The translations under genes and the position numbers were made by a program. From NCBI RefSeq assembly GCF_003952345.1, contig NZ_CP034433.1:3100001-3164000 (forward strand): a stretch of DNA of 64,000 nt, written 5' to 3'. Positions 29,582-38,010 of this stretch are shown here, piece after piece. This DNA is from Iodobacter ciconiae (lineage in GTDB: Bacteria; Pseudomonadota; Gammaproteobacteria; Burkholderiales; Chitinibacteraceae). Each line of letters begins with the position of its first letter. Positions within the stretch are counted from its first letter, which is position 1. The notes below the pieces were generated by a model. It saw only the letters and a list, made by a program, of their open reading frames with translations, did not search any database and was not told the origin of the DNA.

Positions 29582-30565
29582 TTAATTACTTGGGCGGATG
29601 CGGATAGTTTTAACAATTGCTTCGTAAAGTGCCATTGCTTCTTGATTGCTCAGTGTGGATGGCAAGGTTTGACCTCCACCTGATTCGCCGGTTTTAATTT
29701 CCAGGTTAATTGAAGGCAATAATGGGTTTCCAATCTCACCTAAAGTTTCCCAGGTGAATATATGGGCAATACCTGTTTCATCATCAGAAGGCAGAGCAGT
29801 AAGTGCTTCTTCACCATTTAGACCATTAATATTGCGTTTTCCTTCTTTATTATATTTTAGTTTCTGCCCAATCTTTTTTATAATGCCTGATGCATGGATT
29901 CTTTCCAGTAAGGACTGCTCTTGCTTGAAATAAACATTGCTTTCTATACGTATTTTAACGTAGGGATGATTCTTTAAAACAAAATAAAGGCTTGCAGCTT
30001 CTACTTGCTGTGTTTTTCCATCATTAGCCACAAAGCCATTTTCAAAACAAAAACCTGGCTCTTTAGGTATTTCATTTTGGGGGCGGTAGCGGACTTGGTT
30101 AAGGTAGTCTTCAAACTCAGTGATTACAGATTTAATATATTGGGCACCATATGATCGATCTGATGTTGTAGCCGCATAGCCTTGATCCAAATACTTAAAA
30201 GTATCTATGCCATAAGCAGTGCTTCCATATCGGGTGGCCGAAGAAATTATCATTCTTTGCTGATCATTATTTTTAAATTGTGATTCTGATAAAATATAGT
30301 CTTTTTTATCTTTTTCATTTGTTAATTCAAATTCTTTCAAGGTGATTAATTTATTAATATCTGCCTTTGTTGTTTTTAATGTTTTAATTCCTGAGCTTGA
30401 TAAATAACCATTTCCTTCATTTTTAAGTTCGGCTTCATTGGGTACATTAACCAAATAACGCCCAAAACAGTAGGTTTTTGTTTTCTCAAACATGGTTTGC
30501 TCCGCTGCATAGGAGTTTGCAGCCAGAGCAAGTAGGGATATAGATGCAATAAGCATTGGGTGCAA
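29582..30565 (-). CDS. T6SS immunity protein, Tli4-like, copy B
   Basis: A 327-residue protein with a signal peptide (ISLLALAANSYAA), which places it in the periplasm where a Tle-type phospholipase acts. The N-terminal block TYCFGRYLVNVPNEAEL and the C-terminal domain resemble Tli4, the immunity partner of Tle4. The last roughly 170 residues are practically identical to copy A upstream, while the first half differs strongly. The start is TTG at 30565 or ATG nine bases later. It follows copy A by 21 bp in the effector operon. Confidence 0.82.
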   Translation of the reverse strand: MHPMLIASISLLALAANSYAAEQTMFEKTKTYCFGRYLVNVPNEAELKNEGNGYLSSSGIKTLKTTKADINKLITLKEFELTNEKDKKDYILSESQFKNNDQQRMIISSATRYGSTAYGIDTFKYLDQGYAATTSDRSYGAQYIKSVITEFEDYLNQVRYRPQNEIPKEPGFCFENGFVANDGKTQQVEAASLYFVLKNHPYVKIRIESNVYFKQEQSLLERIHASGIIKKIGQKLKYNKEGKRNINGLNGEEALTALPSDDETGIAHIFTWETLGEIGNPLLPSINLEIKTGESGGGQTLPSTLSNQEAMALYEAIVKTIRIRPSN

Positions 30566-30586
30566 TGGTTTTTTTCCTGATCAGGA

Positions 30587-31582
30587 TTAATTGCTTGGGC
30601 GGATTCGGATAGTTTTAACAATTGCTTCGTAAAGTGCCATTGCTTCTTGATTGCTCAGTGTGGATGGCAAGGTTTGACCTCCACCTGATTCGCCGGTTTT
30701 AATTTCCAGGTTAATTGAAGGCAATAATGGGTTTCCAATCTCACCTAAAGTTTCCCAGGTGAATATATGGGCAATACCTGTTTCATCATCAGAAGGCAGA
30801 GCAGTAAGTGCTTCTTCACCATTTAGACCATTAATATTGCGTTTTCCTTCTTTATTATATTTTAGTTTCTGTCCAATCTTTTTTATAATGCCTGATGCAT
30901 GGATTCTTTCCAGCAAAGACTGCTCTTGCTTGAAATAAACATTGCTTTCTATACGTATTTTAACGTAGGGGTGGTTTTTTAAAACAAAATAAAGGCTTGC
31001 AGCTTCTACTTGCTGTGTTTTTCCATCATTAGCCACAAAGCCATTTTCAAAACAAAAACCTGGCTCTTTAGGTATTTCATTTTGGGGGCGGTAGCGGACT
31101 TGGTTAAGATATTGTTCATAGCCATTTAATATGTCATTAATTCTAACATCGTCAAATGATCGATCTGATGTTATAAATGAATATCCGTTGGTGGTTCTTT
31201 TGTAGGTGTCTATACCAAATGCTTTGTCATTAAAAGCAAATCTTGATGAAACAATCATTCTTTGATTTTTATTTCCTGCAAAACGAGTTTCAACATATTT
31301 GTATGATCTAGTGTTCTTTTCATTTTTTAAAATACCCTCTTGCTCTTTTATTGTTTTTTCAAATAGTTCACTGCTCATTTTTTTTGATTTAATTTGTAAC
31401 TCTTTATAACTATTCCCCTCTCCTGCTAATTCTGCTTCATTAGGCATATCAACTAAATAACGACCAAAACAATAGGTTTTTGTTCTTTCAAACATGGCTT
31501 GCTCCGCTGCATAAGTATTTGCTATTAATGCAAATAAGCTGGTAATAACGATGGTGGCTTTTTGTAATGATCGTTTTTTCAT
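30587..31582 (-). CDS. T6SS immunity protein, Tli4-like, copy A
   Basis: A 331-residue periplasmic protein with a signal peptide (IVITSLFALIANTYAA). It should neutralise the adjacent Tle4-like lipase. Its ATG overlaps the effector stop (ATGA), so it is made with the effector, which is usual for the cognate immunity gene. The N-terminal half (to about residue 155) is distinct from copy B; the rest is shared. Copy A is therefore the better candidate for the cognate partner, and copy B may guard against variants. Confidence 0.85.
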   Translation of the reverse strand: MKKRSLQKATIVITSLFALIANTYAAEQAMFERTKTYCFGRYLVDMPNEAELAGEGNSYKELQIKSKKMSSELFEKTIKEQEGILKNEKNTRSYKYVETRFAGNKNQRMIVSSRFAFNDKAFGIDTYKRTTNGYSFITSDRSFDDVRINDILNGYEQYLNQVRYRPQNEIPKEPGFCFENGFVANDGKTQQVEAASLYFVLKNHPYVKIRIESNVYFKQEQSLLERIHASGIIKKIGQKLKYNKEGKRNINGLNGEEALTALPSDDETGIAHIFTWETLGEIGNPLLPSINLEIKTGESGGGQTLPSTLSNQEAMALYEAIVKTIRIRPSN

Positions 31583-33297
31583 GGTGTGGCAGGCTCCGCA
31601 AGCTGAACCAACTTGGCGATACTGTATATTGTAGATTGCATTGCAAATCGATTTTTATAACTATTCTGATGATCAAAGCCTTTCATCTTGAAAACCATTT
31701 GCGGAGCAGGAATTAATTTTTCCAGAGCCGCGCCTGAGACTAAAGGCACTGTGCCATCGCCGCCCTGGTCTCTCTCATTTCTTAATTTAAAATGCAGGGT
31801 GTTTTTAGCATCAAGGGCTACATCTGCTTTACCTGTGGTATTGCGCCATTGGTCTTTTGCTGCAAGTAGCACAGATTCATTTTCAGTAGATATTTTGTTT
31901 TTGCTATCCCAGCTGATATTGCCGAATGTTAGAAACTTATTATCATCAATGCCATAGTATCCATATGTTTTAGGGTGAGCAGAAAGGCCTACTGTTTCGT
32001 GAAAATTAGCTGCTATGATCAATGCATCTTTATGTGCTTTGAGGGGCGTTTTACTCTTGGCTGATTTAATTGCCCCCGCTGGGTCAATTAACGATGGATC
32101 GACCATCCCCCACCAGCAATCGTCCGTGGTTTTGCTATAGATTTCTTCATAGGGATCTGATTCGGGCAGCTGCTTTATGATTCTTTCTTCACTGCCAGTT
32201 TTTTGAATTATTTTCAACCAGCCTTTCGGGTAGGCACTATTGGGTAGCAGCTCTAACGGGCCAGGAGCGCAAGAGAGGGCGGGGGTGATTTCGGTAGCGC
32301 TCCAGCCAATAATTACAGCGGCAGCAGCGCCTGCAATATCAAAAAAACCATCTACTTCAGTACCCGCCCTAAAACGCCGGTAAACCACGGGCGCACCGCC
32401 AACGGGCTGCACGCCGTGCACAACACCCAAAATTTTGCTGGGATCTTGCTGCGCAGCACTACGGGCAACAAAGCCGCCCATTGAATGGGTCAGCAATATG
32501 ACTTTGCTGCACTCGAAGTACTGGCTGTCATTATAAAATTTAATAACTTCATTAATACGCTTGAGCAAATGCTCGCCAGATACCTTATTGCTTTGCAGCC
32601 AGTTATAGCCACATGCCCATACGGGGTAGTAATAATCGTCTAATTTATCTACTTCTGCAGGGCTAAGTGCAGGAGGGGTTTCACCCCATGCAGCAGCGGC
32701 TTTGGCAGCGGCTTTTTTATAATCCGGTTTGTCTGTAGAGGAGCTATCGGCTGCGCCAAGCTGGGTTAAAAGGCCAATTTCTTCCAGCAAATGATTACCA
32801 TCTTCTTTGCTGCGGCCCGGCTTGCTATATTGCTCGTTCAGGCTGATTTCTAATTGCTGTAGTGTTTCATGATAGCTATCTGCGTGTAGCGCCCCCCAGC
32901 CCCGTTTTTTAGCTTCTTTTTCGGTGAGCATAAAAAAATTGCGGGGGATATTACATGGTCCATCCGGGTTGACCTCTGTTTTGTTCGGGTCAAATTGCAG
33001 TTGTCGTTTTGCGGGACTCTGCCTACTTCTTGATATCGCTTCTCCAAGCCCTTTCAATATGCCATTAGGTGGCATCCATGATATTTCTTTACTTGCACTC
33101 ATCCGTATATTGGTTCCCATAATTCCCGGCACAAAAATGATAGGAATAACGGTGTGCGGGGGGCGAATGACCAGGGCACTAAGCTTGAAATCTTCAGGGC
33201 TTTTAACAGAGCTGAACATTGGCTCACCCCGATCATCAAACTCAAGGGGCAAACGACGTACCGCCTTAGAATCAACTGCTCTTTCTCGATCTGCCAT
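31579..33297 (-). CDS. T6SS phospholipase effector, Tle4-like
   Basis: A 572-residue alpha/beta hydrolase with no signal peptide. The N-terminal part has the oxyanion region IIFVPGIMGTNIR, and the nucleophile elbow THSMGG places Ser at about residue 272 (the first Gly of GxSxG is Thr). Further stretches (GVVHGVQPVGGAPVVYRRF, GPLELLPN) fit the Tle4 group known from P. aeruginosa TplE. Late in the protein, RDQGGDGTVPLVS and a GFDHQNSY segment supply likely Asp and His of the triad. It overlaps the vgrG stop upstream and the immunity start downstream. Confidence 0.87.
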   Translation of the reverse strand: MADRERAVDSKAVRRLPLEFDDRGEPMFSSVKSPEDFKLSALVIRPPHTVIPIIFVPGIMGTNIRMSASKEISWMPPNGILKGLGEAISRSRQSPAKRQLQFDPNKTEVNPDGPCNIPRNFFMLTEKEAKKRGWGALHADSYHETLQQLEISLNEQYSKPGRSKEDGNHLLEEIGLLTQLGAADSSSTDKPDYKKAAAKAAAAWGETPPALSPAEVDKLDDYYYPVWACGYNWLQSNKVSGEHLLKRINEVIKFYNDSQYFECSKVILLTHSMGGFVARSAAQQDPSKILGVVHGVQPVGGAPVVYRRFRAGTEVDGFFDIAGAAAAVIIGWSATEITPALSCAPGPLELLPNSAYPKGWLKIIQKTGSEERIIKQLPESDPYEEIYSKTTDDCWWGMVDPSLIDPAGAIKSAKSKTPLKAHKDALIIAANFHETVGLSAHPKTYGYYGIDDNKFLTFGNISWDSKNKISTENESVLLAAKDQWRNTTGKADVALDAKNTLHFKLRNERDQGGDGTVPLVSGAALEKLIPAPQMVFKMKGFDHQNSYKNRFAMQSTIYSIAKLVQLAEPATP

Positions 33298-35993
33298 TAT
33301 TTTTTCCGTGTGAGTTTAAGGTTGATCGACTCAATCGCTTTGCCCTTCAGGCGGCTGGTTGCCCCTTTGGCATCTGTGCTGCCACTTTCTAATAACTTGC
33401 CCGCATCACTGTGTATTTCGTGCTTTACTTCGGTGATGGCTTTGCCAGAGCGGCTGACGATTGAAAATTGCTCATCTGTTTTGTTTTCACTTTTGGGCAT
33501 CGAGGGTAGCTGAGGGCTGCCATTGCCGGGGCCTTCCATATTGTGCTGGCTGGCTTTTTGAGTGTGGCTTCCTGATGCTTGGGTGATGATATTGCCAGCT
33601 CCAAGTGCAATATCGGTGCCCTGGGTGCGCAAGGTAATCTTTGGGGCTTCCAGCAAAATCTCTTCCAGGGAGTAAAGGTGTAAACGCTTGGACGCGCCGA
33701 TTTCCATCTGATCACTTTGTGCCTGAATATGGATTTTTCCTGCTGCCGCAATCAGCTTCATACCCATTTGCTGAACAAAAATTGACAGGGATTCCCCGAT
33801 ACGAAAACGTAGTTTTTGCCCGATGCTGTGGTTGCTGTCTTTTGCCGCAATCTGGTCATGGTTAGCCCCGGATACAATGCTGATCGCTGATTGGGAAGAT
33901 ATGGCAATGCCAGCGGGAGCCGTCATTGCCACGATGCCTTTACCGCCTCCTTGGCCTTCCTTATCTGTATTGCTGCCTGCGTGCCATTTTTTCAAATCGC
34001 CCAATAGTTGCTCTTCTTGCTTGGTATCGGTGTTATCAGCCTCATGTGTTTCTGCTTGCTTGGCCAGCTGCTGAGCAATAGCAAGGGCTTGCTCTAGCTG
34101 GGAGATTAACTCGTCTCGTTCCAGTTGAGCGCCCTTTGCGCCGGGCTGATCATGTGCGGTGAGTAGTAAGCCTTGTGCGCCTCTGATCGCGCCTGCCAAG
34201 TCTGTTCTAAGCTCAAAGCCACTGCCGCGCGGCTCTGCTTTGCCATCTTTACGGGGATGCGTCAGAAAACCCTGGTTTAGCTGGGTTTTACCGGTTTCAC
34301 TTGATAGCTTGGCGCGTACTTCCTGTGGGGTGTCATCAAACAGTAATTCATTGTATTGCCCGCCTTGATGCTCCTTGGTTTTAATCCCCGAGAGTGTTTT
34401 ATTCGCAGGCAGAGAACCAGCCCCGCTAAAATCAGGCACACCGTGGCTACCGTTATAAACCACGCCTGTCACAATAGGCCGGTCGATATCGTTATCCAGA
34501 TAGCCAACTAAAACTTCCTGGCCGATTCTGGGGATAAACTGATGGCCCCAGCTTGCACCCGCAGACGGGTAAGCCACGCGCACCCAACAGGAGGATTTAT
34601 CATCCAGATTTGCACCGAAATCAGGGTGCTCATTTTCTCGCTGCCATGAAAACTGGATCTTGATCCGGCCAAGCTCATCGGTATGCACTTCTGATCCGGC
34701 AGGGCCGACCACGGTAGCTGTTTGCATCCCAAAACTGCTGGGTTTGCTGCTTTCGTCATAGCGAGGGGTGAGCGCCTGGCCCCGGCGCTGGGCGGTAAAG
34801 TCCGCCTGATAAGGTGCATTTTCTGCTGCATCTGCTGGATTTGAACCCACCAACAGGCCCGGTGCAATCATCAGCAGTTGCTGGGTCAGATCAACAGGCA
34901 AATTATTATTGGCCGTAAATTTAAGCTCGGTTACTACAAACTCACGCTTTTCAGCGGCATCCCACTCGTGGGCGGGGTGATCTTCCAGGCGAAACCACTG
35001 GCCTGCCTGCAAAGATCGCAATGTGCCAGAGCCGCTAAAAGACTTTTTAACCAGATCGTGTGATTGCTGGCGTAGCTGTGCGTAGTGGCTAAGGTCTTCA
35101 GAATTATTCGCATAGTAGTGCGAGAGTGAGCCGTAATCTTCAAAGCTCGACTGAATTTGCTGGCCGCCTTCACCCTGATCAACTGAGCTGTCATCAAAGC
35201 TTTGGTTGGTCTTAACGGCCTTATAATCAAAGCTGGCTAAGGCTACGCTACTGCTTCCCAGCTGACGCTGGGTGGTCCAGTCAGTGAGTGCATCATCTGT
35301 CTCTGTGGAGTCGGCCCTGTGGAACCTGACGTGCGAATCACTAGCCTCGGGGATAGCGTAAGCGTCATCAAAAATCACCAGTTGTACTTGCGGTGAATCA
35401 CCGGCTAAATGGGCAAAGCGCCAGGATAAGCCTTCACGCTGCATGATTCTGCATAGAAACGCATAATCAGATTCATTTTTCTGGGTGGTATAAGATTGGA
35501 GAGGGTAATTGCCGGACAGTTTGAAATCCAGCGTTTGTACTGAGGCAAAGACGGGGTTTTTGTCCTGATGTTCGGCCAGAACCTGTTTAATCAAATCTGG
35601 TACAGATAAATCCTGAAAAACGCGAGAAGTGCGCCGGTATCTAAGCAGGGCAAAGGGCGGCTCAACAGTGAGCTTGTATTTGGCAAAGCCCCCATCAGAG
35701 CCCAATAATTGTGCCTGGGAAACCACCCCACAGCGCTCTATTACTCCCCCCCGAGCATCGGTAATTGACAGTACAACCGGTAAGCCCAGTAAGGATTTAA
35801 GCTCTAAAGCCACGTCTGCGGACAAGCAATTAATACTGTAAAGAAAGGGCCGGTTTAGCCCTTCCTCCCCCGTTACCTGCTGGGGCAGCAGCTGATCTCC
35901 CCATACGGCACCATCGCCAATTTGCAATGAGATCAATCGCTGATCCTGATTAAAGGCAGCGGCGAAAGAGGCAAGGAGCTGGTCGGGGCGCAT
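33297..35993 (-). CDS. vgrG: T6SS spike protein VgrG (intact)
   Basis: An 898-residue VgrG. The gp27-like N-terminal part covers about 1-400 (QRLISLQIGDGAVWGDQL, RTSRVFQDLSVPDLIKQVL). The gp5 OB-fold follows (GRIKIQFSWQRENEHPDFG, PRIGQEVLVGYLDNDIDRP), then a DUF2345 needle extension. A short C-terminal tail ends SINLKLTRKK and contains GSTDAKGATSRLKG, like a transthyretin-type cargo adaptor. The run of seven C at 35746-35752 keeps the frame that is lost in the copy at 1064-3761. It heads the vgrG-tle4-tli4 operon. No other T6SS structural gene is in the window. Confidence 0.95.
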   Translation of the reverse strand: MRPDQLLASFAAAFNQDQRLISLQIGDGAVWGDQLLPQQVTGEEGLNRPFLYSINCLSADVALELKSLLGLPVVLSITDARGGVIERCGVVSQAQLLGSDGGFAKYKLTVEPPFALLRYRRTSRVFQDLSVPDLIKQVLAEHQDKNPVFASVQTLDFKLSGNYPLQSYTTQKNESDYAFLCRIMQREGLSWRFAHLAGDSPQVQLVIFDDAYAIPEASDSHVRFHRADSTETDDALTDWTTQRQLGSSSVALASFDYKAVKTNQSFDDSSVDQGEGGQQIQSSFEDYGSLSHYYANNSEDLSHYAQLRQQSHDLVKKSFSGSGTLRSLQAGQWFRLEDHPAHEWDAAEKREFVVTELKFTANNNLPVDLTQQLLMIAPGLLVGSNPADAAENAPYQADFTAQRRGQALTPRYDESSKPSSFGMQTATVVGPAGSEVHTDELGRIKIQFSWQRENEHPDFGANLDDKSSCWVRVAYPSAGASWGHQFIPRIGQEVLVGYLDNDIDRPIVTGVVYNGSHGVPDFSGAGSLPANKTLSGIKTKEHQGGQYNELLFDDTPQEVRAKLSSETGKTQLNQGFLTHPRKDGKAEPRGSGFELRTDLAGAIRGAQGLLLTAHDQPGAKGAQLERDELISQLEQALAIAQQLAKQAETHEADNTDTKQEEQLLGDLKKWHAGSNTDKEGQGGGKGIVAMTAPAGIAISSQSAISIVSGANHDQIAAKDSNHSIGQKLRFRIGESLSIFVQQMGMKLIAAAGKIHIQAQSDQMEIGASKRLHLYSLEEILLEAPKITLRTQGTDIALGAGNIITQASGSHTQKASQHNMEGPGNGSPQLPSMPKSENKTDEQFSIVSRSGKAITEVKHEIHSDAGKLLESGSTDAKGATSRLKGKAIESINLKLTRKK

Positions 35994-36306
35994 GGTTATG
36001 CTTTATAAGGGATGATTATGTAGCCTACCTTACACACTATTTTTTTGTCAAAATGATTACGTCATTTATTGGGTTTTGTAATTTTTTACATGTGCGTTGC
36101 AAGTAAATAACCTTACATAGTCGGCGGGTATGTTTTTATCAAAATGATATATGCACCAATAGCTGGTATTAATCTTCAGGTTTGCCTCTGGATTGTATTT
36201 GCTTGCATAAGGGGGGCATATTCCCGGCAAGCTATTTACAATACTGGCTGGTCTGTTGTTGCCAGTTATCGTGACCTGCGGTGCTCTGTTCTAGCTCTTT
36301 AAACGT
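35994..36306. other. Intergenic region upstream of the intact vgrG
   Basis: AT-rich, no gene. It should hold the vgrG promoter on the minus strand. I see no repeat or hairpin I would defend. Confidence 0.5.
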
Positions 36307-36648
36307 TTAGCACGGCTTGCGCTCTGTCATTTGCTGGTTAAGGCATGTGGGGCAGAAGCAATCACCTGTTATGCTGGCAGGCGACAAAACGGGTGGGAGA
36401 TCCATGCACCAGCATCCGCCCTGTTGACCGCCACTGCCACAGCTGAATTTTGCGCCACAGCGCTGGCATTGCTTGCTTTTCATAATTAAGGGCAGGGCCA
36501 GTAAGCGTTGCCAGATGGCGGTTTTTTCTGTTTCTGTTGCTTTAGACCAGAGGCTGATTTCATCAATTGTGCGGCGGCAACCGGTGCAGGTTTGAGTGTC
36601 ATCCAGTTTGCACTGCTGAATGCAAGGTGAGGGAATGGCTTCGGTCAT
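36307..36648 (-). CDS. Small Cys-rich protein: DUF1289 plus CWC domain
   Basis: A 113-residue protein with two zinc-finger-like parts. Residues about 6-50 (SPCIQQCKLD, TCTGCRRTIDEISLW) match the DUF1289 pattern. Residues about 58-107 (KQCQRCGAKFSCG, GGCWCMDLPP, GDCFCPTC) match the cysteine-rich CWC pattern. Both usually occur as separate small proteins or fused in beta-proteobacteria. Function unknown; metal binding is likely from the Cys pairs. Confidence 0.85.
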   Translation of the reverse strand: MTEAIPSPCIQQCKLDDTQTCTGCRRTIDEISLWSKATETEKTAIWQRLLALPLIMKSKQCQRCGAKFSCGSGGQQGGCWCMDLPPVLSPASITGDCFCPTCLNQQMTERKPC

Positions 36649-36914
36649 GATTGCAAATCAGGAGGGTAAATTGTGATTTTACCAGCCTGACTCCTGATCA
36701 TCTTACAAAATGCCGTTTTTTCCTTATCAAATTAAGGGAAATAAACAGACAGAATATATTGCTTACATCATTAATACCCTATTTTGTGGGGACTTTGGAA
36801 AAGCTAAAAAAGCTGGTTGAGATTGCTTCTATGCTGATTTTTATAGGGTTGCTTACAAATTTGTGTTTAAAGCTTCCCAAAACAAAATTCTTCATGTAGT
36901 ATGCCGATCTCTTC

Positions 36915-36991
36915 AGGGGAGTCGCCAAGTTGGTTAAGGCATCGGATTTTGATTCCGACATGCGAAGGTTCGAATCCTTCTTCCCCTGCCA
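36915..36991 (+). tRNA. tRNA-Gln (anticodon TTG)
   Basis: A 77-nt cloverleaf: acceptor AGGGGAG/TTCCCCT (last pair G-T), anticodon stem CGGAT/ATTCCG region around TTTTGAT (anticodon TTG, reads CAA), T arm GAAGG/CCTTC around TTCGAAT, encoded CCA. The AT-rich stretch 36649-36914 upstream holds its promoter and no credible gene. Confidence 0.93.
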
Positions 36992-37001
36992 AGAGCAAAA
37001 T

Positions 37002-37026
37002 AAGCCGCGTAGAGCGGCTTTTTTTA
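37002..37026 (+). terminator. Terminator of tRNA-Gln
   Basis: AAGCCGC and GCGGCTT around GTAGA, followed by seven T, 10 bp after the tRNA. Confidence 0.9.
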
Positions 37027-37123
37027 CGTCTGAACCATGCCCTTTTAAGGCTGAAGTGCCTCGTATTCATTGGGGTTATGGCAAGGGCATCGGTTCTGCA
37101 GAAAGTGGGCTCAGGGAGTGCTT

Positions 37124-37798
37124 TTAATAGCTGCTTGGGGTGCTGTGATCGCCAGCTGGCCAGCTATTTTCAAAAAAGATCTGCTCTTGCTCCAACCGGC
37201 AGCCCCAGCCCAGGCGCTCCAGTGTGGGTTTTTCAGGAAATTCTTCAACTTGCCCCAGACAAAGAATGGCAATGGGCTTTGCGCCTTCCGGCATCTTTAA
37301 CAGCTTGGCCAGATCAGCAGGCTCAAAAATCGATACCCAGCCCATACCAATTCCTTCGGCGCGGGCCAGCAGCCACATATTTTGGATGGCGCAGGATGCA
37401 GAGGCTAAATCCATTTCGGGCAGGGTGCGGCGACCAAAAATATGTTTCTCGCGCCCATCCATTAAAGCGACGACCAATACTTCGGCGCATTCTGCCAGGC
37501 CATGTACTTTTAGCTTCATAAATTCTTGCTGGCGGCTTGGCAGCGCCGCCGAGGTACGCTCGCGTTCGGTATCTACCAAGACATGCATCTGCTTACGTAA
37601 TGCGCTATCGGTGATATGTAAAAAGCGCCAGGGCTGCATAAAGCCCACCGAAGGGGCCATTTGTGCCGCTTCAATTAAGCGGGGCATCAGTCCTTCTGGC
37701 AGAGGGCCGCTTTTAAACTGACGAATATCGCGCCGCTGGTTCATTAGCCGGGTCAGGCTTTCGATTTCGCTTTCTAAAAAACGATGTAAGTTGGGCAT
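37124..37798 (-). CDS. bluB: 5,6-dimethylbenzimidazole synthase
   Basis: Oxidatively rearranges reduced FMN into 5,6-dimethylbenzimidazole, the lower ligand of cobalamin. 224 residues of the nitroreductase fold. BluB traits include RRDIRQF, APSVGFMQPWRF, the GRRTLPEMDLASA segment and GIGMGWVSIF. It lies 212 bp downstream of metH in the same direction. No other cobalamin gene is adjacent and I see no cobalamin riboswitch in the spacer. Confidence 0.94.
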   Translation of the reverse strand: MPNLHRFLESEIESLTRLMNQRRDIRQFKSGPLPEGLMPRLIEAAQMAPSVGFMQPWRFLHITDSALRKQMHVLVDTERERTSAALPSRQQEFMKLKVHGLAECAEVLVVALMDGREKHIFGRRTLPEMDLASASCAIQNMWLLARAEGIGMGWVSIFEPADLAKLLKMPEGAKPIAILCLGQVEEFPEKPTLERLGWGCRLEQEQIFFENSWPAGDHSTPSSY

Positions 37799-38010
37799 TG
37801 GGTGTCCGAAACGGATGATTTGGATGAATTGGCACGTGGCTACGATAAAATAATGCCATATACATATTTAGCTAGGTGTTTTTTATAAGACGGTGGCTTC
37901 TAGGCACTGCATTGTTACAGGCTGGGTAAAACCCGTTGTTTGTCAGTTTTGGTGCCAAAGTCTGCTGAGTTTTACTTTACCTTCCAAGTTCTGTTATCTG
38001 GCCCACAAAA

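Noticed and set aside
36651..36899. 82-codon plus-strand frame before tRNA-Gln
   Set aside because: Starts with TTG, has no ribosome site, and its composition is that of AT-rich spacer.
37799..38010. Possible cobalamin riboswitch between metH and bluB
   Set aside because: I looked for the conserved B12-box and the surrounding core and found no match.
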